This document shows positions 57,256 through 64,000 of a stretch of DNA of 64,000 nucleotides, one piece after another (positions within the stretch are counted from its first letter, which is position 1; the number at the start of each line of letters is the position of its first letter). The DNA lies in the NCBI RefSeq assembly GCF_904849725.1, contig NC_058519.1, forward strand, positions 26,953,267-27,017,266, given 5' to 3'. A model generated the notes under the pieces. It saw only the letters and a list, made by a program, of their open reading frames with translations, was not told the origin of the DNA and ran no database searches. Made by a program: the position numbers and the translations under genes. The DNA is from Hordeum vulgare subsp. vulgare (taxonomy: Eukaryota; Streptophyta; Magnoliopsida; Poales; Poaceae).

Positions 57256-58332
57256 CGTAGATCGTAGATCGTCGAGGCTCTAGATACCAATTGTTGGCTT
57301 TTGTACCCTCAAAGTCCTCCCGGAGCTTCACGTACACTAGCAAGCAAGCTAGCAGGCAGGATGGTTTGACGTGAAGCTAGCAGGCAGGATGGTTTGACGT
57401 GAAGCTAGCTAGGAAATATCAAGTCGACGGAACACAGTACGCACTCGCCGAATTGGCAAAAGGGCGGTGTTGAGCCTTGAACTTTTTATTGCTTTCGATC
57501 TCTCTTGATCTGGTGTTACAAGGGATAGGGATACAAGTATATATATATATAGGTATAGAAGAGCCTACCAGCAAACCTACTCGGAAACGTATACCAGTAC
57601 GACCCGGACGTTGGGTTTAATCCCTACATTAGTGGCACTGTGACGAGTGATGCCGTAGCTGAGTTCTTGCTATTGCTCTATGGAGCTTATAGGACTGCAC
57701 GGGAGCTTGCGTCCAAAGGTTGTTGTTTCTTGCTTTTTTTCTACGCTTAATTGCCCATGTGGTAGTTATGTTTGCTGACAAAACACCAAACTGTGACTCA
57801 AAACTATACTCTGGTATGTGTCTTTTTTTGCAGAACAAGATCAGATGTCACAGCTGATGGGGAGTCTGTCAACTGAAAGAGTACGCCATCTTATCTCTTG
57901 TCATAACCAATACTTCCAAACTAATACCAGCAATGTAGTGAACTGGTTATTTCTATAAAACAAATGGGTACATCATCTCTATGTTGATCTAACTACCATT
58001 TTATGCTTGTCACTAGGATATGTACGAACAAGATATGGATTCATGTGATCATTGGATAGGGGCAACGATGACATGAATAAACAGGTTGGTTTTATTTCCA
58101 ATTTCCTATATATTATGTAAAAACAAATGGCTACGTCATTTCTATTTTGATCTAACTACCATGATATGCTTTTGGGCATGATATGTACGAAGAGAAAAGG
58201 GATCCATGTGAGTTGCCGGATAGGGCCGAGGGAGACTGGAATGAAGATGGTTCATCGTTAAGAAAGAAGAAACGTGCACTTAACGATCCCAAGAAGCCAT
58301 TGGATTTTGGCAGCAGTGGCGAGCTTCTTTAG

Positions 58333-59033
58333 TAGGCTTTTAGTTTTTCTACCTTTCAAACATTAGAGATTAGTTTTCGTCCCAAGCATGCTTGCGTCCG
58401 GAATGAGCCGCTTGTGCTTCCAATCTCAGTTTTCTGCAGTGCCTTGTCTCAAGATATTACTGAATTTGTGTGGTGTCTTGTGTGAAGATGTTACTGAATA
58501 TCTGCACTTTGCTTGTTGTACTCACTGTAGTAAAATCGTCTAAATTTTGACTGGATGGTGATAAATCTGTGAATGTGTATTGAGAAATCAATATATAGCT
58601 TCTAATTTTTTATGCAATCTTGAGCGTTTTCCCACTGTTTAAAGTGATAGTTATAGTGTGTGATGATTTTCTAAATAAGATGATTCAGGCTTCTATATGA
58701 TTCAGACTTTGACAAAATTGAAAGACAAAGAAGAATACTGATTCGGGCTTCTATATGGGTATGATTCAGTATACAGGAATTTCAAAGAAAAAGCCATGCT
58801 GGGTCTGAAAAGGCAGAAATACTTCATCTTGTAAAGATGTGATTCAGCATATTAGGCTGGCGTTACAACAACAACAACAACAACATCGAGTAATACAAAT
58901 TATAGTACATTAGTTGACTGGCATCTTTCTCGAGTTCTTGTACAATCTCAGTTTAAGAAAATAAGCAATTACAAATGATTGCACTAAGCCCATTAAAAAT
59001 AATAATGCAATAGTGCATCAACTAGACACGTCT
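58333..59033. other. 3' flank of the host gene, intergenic
   Basis: T-rich DNA compatible with a 3' UTR to about 58,640, then unclassified sequence. An (ACA)n microsatellite lies at about 58,866-58,885. No gene was recognised. Confidence 0.4.
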
Positions 59034-60238
59034 TTATGTGAAGCTTCCCGGATTGATCAGGGGAAGATGAATTTCTATATCATGGTGTCCTCCATCGTTT
59101 CGATCATGTGTTTGCAAAGCCAAATCAGAACCAATTTCAGGTTCTGGTTCCATCTGTAATGCAACATCACATTGGTTAGCTGCTATCAGGGGTTCTTGAT
59201 GGCTCACATCAGGGGTACAATCAAGAATTACAGAGAAATACTTGGCATCCTTAATTACCTTTAAGATAGAATCTTTAACACTATGAGCAAGAAGCGTAAT
59301 TAACTCATTCTGAATCTTATGCCCAAGATAATGATAGTGAATTTCACTATTTTGAATGTGCCTAAGATTGTCTTGCATAACTGGATCAAATTATGCTATC
59401 ATTTCAATTACCCCCAAAAAGTTTCCATTGCTAACCTGATATAGTTTCTCATTTGATCCTCGAAAAGCCAAATTATGCTTGGCTAGAAACTTCACAGCAG
59501 CAACAATTCTAATTAGAACTTGTCTCCATCGCTCTTTCTCCTTTGCAATTTCTTGCTGTAGATCCTTATCAATTGTTACATTTTTACTTAGTCTCAGTCT
59601 TACCTCATTCCAAGTATTCATGTTTTTGATGTGCTCAACACTCTTCTCATGAAGTTTGAGCTTCTCACTTAGATGCTTCCAGTCCATTAGTCCTTTAGAT
59701 GCTAGTAAACTTTTGCTACTTTCAGATTTGAACAATTTGCAGCAAAAACAGTAAACTTTATTCAGATGTTTAGAGTAAACCAACCACTTCCGATCACTGA
59801 CCTCCCCATTACTAAGCTTTCTTGAGTAGTAAGCATACGAAAAATGCCTCCCAATATTATCCGTTTGAAACACAAGATTGTATTCCCTTGTAGGCCTTTT
59901 TTCAATCAGAATATCTCTTGATTTATTGTCAAGAGAATCCCAGTTTCTAGGGTCATATATATCAAAAGGAGAAGATCCTTGTTCATCTACAATTGCAGGA
60001 TTCTCACGGTCCAGATTTTTAGGAGTCTCATGAGCATTATTTTCCACAATGGTGGTCTCATTCTCAGTAGGTTGTTGTTCTTCAGAAGTGTCATCTAGTT
60101 CCTCAAGATTATCAGCACATTCTATCCTTACAACATATCTATGCATAGATCCCTTCTGCAATTCATTGGACTTCTCTGTTTTTTTCCTCTTTTTTCTTTT
60201 CTCACAACCAGATAAATGTTTTTTGGGCAGCATGTTGA
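59034..60238 (-). pseudogene. hAT-type transposase with TTF zinc finger, C-terminally truncated
   Basis: From about MLPKKHLSGCEKRKKRKK: an acidic spacer, SPFDIYDPRNWDSLDNKSRD, then the TTF-type finger RKWLVYSKHLNKVYCFCCKL and GLMDWKHLSEKLKLHEKS. A TAA at about 59,388 replaces a Lys before FDPVMQDNL. The second part reaches [16 protein letters not shown], the catalytic-core start of plant DUF4371/hAT proteins, and then switches to unrelated residues. The later catalytic and dimerisation parts are absent. The hAT class also fits the terminus at 61,066. Start codon uncertain, since upstream frame from 60,365 runs through repeats. Confidence 0.82.
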
Positions 60239-60311
60239 AAGAAAAGGAGTGAAGGCACCTGAAGGCTGAAGGTTGCTGAGTGCTGACTTGTTGTAAGTAA
60301 TTGAAAATCTG

Positions 60312-60460
60312 GGTTCCAATCATCAAAGAAACAAGAAGCACAGGTCTGCAGGTTGTAAAAAGCAACAGAATTGGTTATAGTACTCAAGCCTGCAGGTTGT
60401 AAAAAGCAACAGAATTGGTTCCAATCATCAAAGAAACAAGAAGCACAAGTCTGCAGGTTG
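60312..60460. repeat. Direct repeats of about 63 bp in the hAT leader
   Basis: 'aatcatcaaagaaacaagaa', 'gcacaggtctgcaggttgta' and 'aaaagcaacagaattggtt' occur at 60,318 onward and again at 60,423 onward, with an extra partial copy between (60,389-60,420). In translation they give repeated NLQTCASCFFDDWN. Confidence 0.85.
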
Positions 60461-61065
60461 TTGTAAGAAATTATGTAAGATTTTCTCCATGTAGATTTAT
60501 CCATGCAATTTAGTCTACATTCTCTCACATATTCAGTAGAAGCCTGTACGTACTTACGTATTCAGTAGAAGTAGTCAACAGGCAGCAACAGCATCTGCTG
60601 ATCTGCACGACTTGGTGGATGTTAATGGCCAGCAGGCAGCAGCAACAGCATCCATAGATTATTCCGAACCACAACCCCTGAAGTTCATACCATTACATAG
60701 GTTTTCACAGGTTTCTTTAGATAAGATAAATTTATCTAGAGATTTACCTCATTGGCTTTCTCTCATGAAGGAATTCCTTGCATCCCTGCATCGGCCGCTG
60801 TTGCAGGAATCGCCCCTTGCCCGGTGCCTCGATCGGCCGATTTGTGGAGGGCTGGAGGCGAACAGGCGAGAAAAGGAACCGGCGTCGGCGTGCAGGAATC
60901 AGGTATTCAGGTCGATCGCCTTGTGCAGGCATAAGAAATCGTTCTGGACAAGTTGGGCCATTACTACGTATAAGCTCGGGCCCTGTATGTGTCTAGAGGT
61001 TGCAGCACTAGCTCGGGGCCCCGACTTTATCTGGGCCCCGGGCCGTCGCCCCTGCTGCCCTGGCC

Positions 61066-61079
61066 CAGGGCCGGCCCTG
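61066..61079 (-). mobile_element. hAT-like terminal inverted repeat end
   Basis: The palindrome CAGGGCCGGCCCTG with GC-rich subterminal DNA (gggccccgggcc) matches the termini I recall for plant hAT elements. It lies upstream of the hAT transposase, on the right side. The opposite end was not found, so the element is one-sided here. Confidence 0.55.
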
Positions 61080-61103
61080 GGTTAGCATGATCAATTTGTA
61101 TCC

Positions 61104-61153
61104 AGAGAGAGAGGGAGGGAGGGAGGGAGGGGGGCAGGGAGGGAGAGAGAGAT
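61104..61153. repeat. (GGGA)n/(GA)n microsatellite
   Basis: gagagagagggagggaggga followed by ggggggcagggagggagaga, a purine-only tract of about 50 bp. Confidence 0.95.
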
Positions 61154-61335
61154 GCAACACAGATTTTATAGTGTGCAACAATTCAACTAAGTGAACAGAA
61201 ATTACAGTAAAGAACACACACAAAATTTCTTGAAACTTTCCCAGATTTAATGAGCTAAGAATAGTGTGGATTTTGTAGATTGAAGGAGCATATAACACAC
61301 TGTTCATAGTTCTGAAAATGTTATCCTAGCAAGTA

Positions 61336-61394
61336 CTCCCTCCGTCCCATAATATAAGAGCGTTTTTGACACTTATATTATGGGACGGAGGGAG
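61336..61394. mobile_element. Minimal Stowaway MITE (59 bp)
   Basis: CTCCCTCCGTCCCATAATAT and its exact complement at the other end meet almost back to back around gcgtttttgacactta. TA flanks both sides (61,334-61,335 and 61,395-61,396). Confidence 0.93.
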
Positions 61395-61396
61395 TA

Positions 61397-63738
61397 ATAT
61401 TTAACAACTCTTCAGAAATTGCAGAATCTCTATAGTTTATTACATGTCTGAATTTCGATCCTCTGTTCGACCTATGCTTAGGGGTGTTTATTATCAGTAT
61501 TCTCTGCAGTTCATAGGCAGCAAATGCCACTGGGGGATGCTACATGTGGTAAGAAATTTGTGAATCTGAACCTGTGTCTGTTCTGACCTTCAAAAAAAAC
61601 ATGCAACTGACCTATGAAACTGTTATTACTTATTACACTAGTTAAGTTTTTCCAAGCCATAGTTTACATGTATGATTTCAGTTGTTTGAACATGCTTGTT
61701 ACAAGTAATCCAAAATTCAAGATTTCACCAGCCACTGAATAAAGGCTAAACAGTTAACAGAATTATATATATATATGCCCTGAGTTTGTGTACGTGTATG
61801 ATACAGAAGTATGACCATAACCATACAACGCTAATTGTTGATTCTGGAAACTTTAAGGCTGCAGATTTGCACTTGGGTTTGTGTTACAAACGAAATGATA
61901 TTCCTTGCTGAAAAAAAAATGATATCTCTTTTTTCCTTAGTGTTTTATGTTGATGATGCATACATGTCAAATACGTAGTAGCAGAAGCAGCAGCGTGCTA
62001 ACAGTCAACAACAACAACATCATTGCAAGCAACGAGCACAACTGAAGTGCCCGACGCGGGCAGCCGACAATCATGTGATTAGTGATTGCCGAAGATGCGC
62101 AATGTAGTGAACGCACTGCTGGCGTATCCACTAGCAATCTGAATCTTTACCATTAACTGAATTTTATTTGAAGGCGTTGCAATGTACAGTTGCTCCACGC
62201 CTCCACCACCAGCACAAAGTGTGAGGAGGGAAGGACGGGAGGAAGAGATACCTATGTTCATCCACCATTACGACCAAGCGCAGTCGGAACCATCGAGACG
62301 TCGCGCCGCGTCGTCCCCTCATGGCAGCGTCGACGGGGACACACGTAAAGGAGCGACCACTACCACCAAGACCAGCCCGGGCTTTGCCTCCTAGACCTCG
62401 CCTCCACGTCCTCGCGCCGGCGTTGTGGCCAAGATCCTCGCTCCTACGCCGCCGTCTCCTAGGTCCTCGCGCCGACGCCTCCCTCTCGCGAGATGGATTA
62501 GCCAGATGCGGGGTTTGACACTTTGACTAGCAGGAGTAGTCAAAAAATAAACATGACCATAATACCCTTATTGACTAAAGTTATTTTTTTTAATTAACAG
62601 GTTAAAATCAACGGTGGAAAATAATTGAAGGGGGAGTTACATGAAATTACAATTTGTAACTCTCCAATCACCGTAAAAGAGCTGCCATGCATTTTGATGG
62701 ACCCACACGTCATGTCGATGACTCGATCCGTACCTCCAAGTTCTTCCCAAAGCTAATCATTTACATGGCTTGCCATTAGATGTTGTTAATGTGTTGCCCA
62801 TGAGGTTTTTTTCTTGCAAACCCCCTTTTCACATCTCCTTCTAGGATCCTAAGACTGCCCAACACATCATTTTGGACTGCCCTTTTGTATGCTAAGATTG
62901 TGTGGTCAATAGGCTACTTGAAAGCTTGAACAACCTTTCAATGTCATACCTCTAAAATAGTATCTACAATCGGGGAAGTGTTGGCGTCTGCGACTGAGGG
63001 CCTAAAAAAGAAGGATAAGTCCACCTGGAAGGGGGTATGCAACTAGAGAGCCTAAACAAGGAGAGGTCCAACTAGAAGGCTGCATGCATATATGCTCACG
63101 GCTTGAACATCATGGAATCAACTGAATGAATAACATGGCCTTCAATCAAAATTTCTCCTTGCATGACAATGTTGTCACTGAATGTTGATGATGCAAGGTG
63201 CTGAAAGTTGGCTCGATTGACAAAATGCACTTGAAGATCTCTTCAATCCACCCGATTACCCAAGCTTCCGCTTCTTTAGAGGTTAGCTGTGTACCTTCAA
63301 TTCCTAGTTTTTCTTGGTTCTAAAACATAATTCCTTTTTATTATTTATTTCTTGTCTATAGATAAGCTATATGTTAGTCTAGCTCATGCTTGGGTGGTGC
63401 AGCACTTGGTCCTTGAACCTCGCCTCGATGCATTTTCTCCAACCCCTTCTTACCTCGAAAAAGCAGGGTCGCCATGTGAGGATTGTTTTCTATATATAAG
63501 AAACTGTTGGGTATCTCTTCCCCATATTTTCCTCTTAGGATCAGAAATTTTATATTTCCCATATCCATATACCAATAACTGAGTCCTCAGGGTTCCAAAA
63601 TACGCCTATTTTACTAGTGTGTTCAGAAACAAAAACATTTAATAAAGAAGAAGTGCACCCATTTTGATAGCGACATAAAATGAAGGATCCATGTGTACTC
63701 ATGTTGTCGCGGATTGGGTCAAACGGTGTAACGCATCT
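61397..63738. other. Intergenic with a GC-rich island, no secure gene
   Basis: A GC-rich stretch (about 62,200-62,500) holds plus frames rich in Ser/Arg/Pro without recognised domains. Near 62,820-62,890 'aagactgcccaacacatcat' and 'ttggactgcccttttgta' weakly resemble the zinc-binding end of LINE reverse transcriptase (H-x-x-x-D-C-P-F). Otherwise nothing is supported. Confidence 0.3.
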
Positions 63739-64000
63739 TTAGAAGATACACAATCCTCCTTGAAATGGATCTAAATTGGGAGTACGTGCAAAAACCTTTT
63801 GGGCAGTTTTTCTATCGTCAATGCGTGCAAAAACCTTATGTGAGCATAGCTGGGAAACCTCTCGATGCCCCATCGCCAATGACTTTTGTGTCTCCTCGAC
63901 AGTTGGTTTTCTCAAGTAATCCAATCCAAACACCTTCACCATTGTGTGCACAAATTTCACCATGGCCTCAAGGCATGCGGGATACCATCTCCAGACAATC
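63739..64000 (-). pseudogene. PIF/Harbinger-type 'plant transposon protein' fragment
   Basis: MVKFVHTMVKVFGLDYLRKP, TVEETQKSLAMGHREV is the conserved start of the plant transposon protein domain (nuclease-like Harbinger relatives). Codons upstream (RLSGDGIPHAL, 63,966-64,000) also fit but need a one-base shift at about 63,968. After MGHREV the frame degenerates, with a duplicated KVFAR motif. It continues beyond the window edge. Confidence 0.7.

Larger units (their letters stand above)
52433..57628 (-). mobile_element. Nearly complete Copia retrotransposon (5,196 bp)
   Basis: Flanked by TTAGT at 52,428-52,432 and 57,629-57,633. LTRs are 52,433-52,739 (3', 307 bp) and 57,292-57,628 (5', 337 bp), with TG...CA ends on the coding strand. 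Next to the 5' LTR a primer-binding site complementary to initiator tRNA-Met reads TTGGTATCTAGAGCC. A polypurine tract (TTTAGGGGGGTAAA on the minus strand) adjoins the 3' LTR. The length difference comes from an extra tandem unit of roughly 28 bp (gcaggcaggatggtttgacg) in the 5' LTR. The LTRs are otherwise very similar, so the insertion is comparatively recent. Confidence 0.95.
52169..58332 (+). pseudogene. Small multi-exon host gene split by a Copia element
   Basis: Exon 1 from ATG 52,169 (MVDFLDYLKFSLSSGDVK ... QLQKSPG). Exon 2 52,356-52,432 joined to 57,634-57,718 (SDGAKLVGTKAKVLPRI, TISLHSVSG | TVTSDAVAEFLLLLYGAYR). Exon 3 57,834-57,880 (EQDQMSQLMGSLSTER). Last exon to TAG 58,330-58,332, ending RKKKRALNDPKKPLDF and GSSGELL. 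The frame is continuous across the Copia site after one TTAGT is removed. Intron 1 would use a GC donor (cccg|gcatgc). The last exon is duplicated: one copy (about 58,020) has a good acceptor but a broken frame, the other (about 58,174) has an open frame but no AG. The family is not recognised. A beta-rich start, a heptad-like middle and a basic tail loosely recall the XRCC4/PAXX class, which is only a hypothesis. Confidence 0.65.

Noticed and set aside
59171..59178. ggttagct as the left target-site copy of the hAT element (right flank ggttagca)
   Set aside because: Only 7 of 8 bases match, no terminal repeat adjoins it, and it lies inside the transposase frame. Likely chance.
60612..61085. 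157-codon plus frame next to the hAT terminus
   Set aside because: It reads through the palindromic hAT end and has no domain. Probably element leader DNA.
1..64000. tRNA, rRNA or CRISPR-like arrays
   Set aside because: None seen. Regular repeats present are tandem or transposon repeats without unique spacers of constant length.

Overview
The window is eukaryotic nuclear DNA from a grass of the wheat tribe (Triticeae: Triticum, Aegilops or a close relative). The evidence is the repeat content. There are two Copia elements whose LTR opens TGTTGGAAATATGCCCTAG, the Angela/BARE-1/WIS type. There is a 4,998-bp solo LTR of the Sukkula type, CACTA elements with ACCGGGACCAATG subterminal repeats, many Stowaway MITEs that open CTCCCTCC, and Helitron-like ends. 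Family names are recalled, not searched. Nothing bacterial or organellar is present, and I saw no rRNA, tRNA or CRISPR array.

Layout. 1-2453: decayed 3' end of an Angela-type Copia and its LTR. 2454-5919: first copy of a 3.47-kb segment (CACTA flank plus truncated 5-kb LTR). 5980-13643: several Helitron-like elements, some head to tail. 14.4-17.0 kb: 3' end of a Gypsy element inserted in a CACTA transposase gene (17.0-19.0 kb). 19.2-34.9 kb: paralogous copies of the 5' flank of a jacalin gene, broken up by a second truncated Angela element (21.2-26.6 kb), a PIF/Harbinger element (27.4-29.1 kb), Stowaway MITEs and a Helitron end (30.04 kb). 34.9-36.2 kb: an intact four-exon dirigent-jacalin gene. 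36.7-37.7 kb: two tandem-repeat arrays. 38.0-43.5 kb: second copy of the 3.47-kb segment, here inside a CACTA holding the whole 5-kb solo LTR. 43.5-45.3 kb: a MULE transposase remnant that abuts a broken NAC-domain gene. 45.9-49.5 kb: a 3.65-kb interval bounded by a 44-bp inverted repeat, with a LINE fragment and a small acidic-tailed ORF. 49.8-52.0 kb: three tandem Helitron-like elements between 25-bp direct repeats. 52.2-58.3 kb: a small multi-exon host gene split by a nearly complete Copia element that has a perfect 5-bp target-site duplication. 59.0-61.1 kb: a hAT (TTF zinc-finger) transposase remnant. 63.7-64.0 kb: a fragment of another PIF/Harbinger-type transposase.

The only gene I judge intact and likely functional is the chimeric dirigent-jacalin lectin gene at 34,909-36,221 (304 aa). 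The 48.1-48.65 kb ORF is open but unrecognised. The NAC gene and the gene at 52.2-58.3 kb are disabled here. The rest is mobile DNA in layers, and the insertion order can be read from target-site duplications and empty-site copies. I found no convincing new multi-gene system. The most unusual structures are the repeated jacalin 5' flanks, the 3.47-kb duplication, the NAC/MULE junction, the Helitron arrays and the doubly decayed exon duplication near 58 kb.
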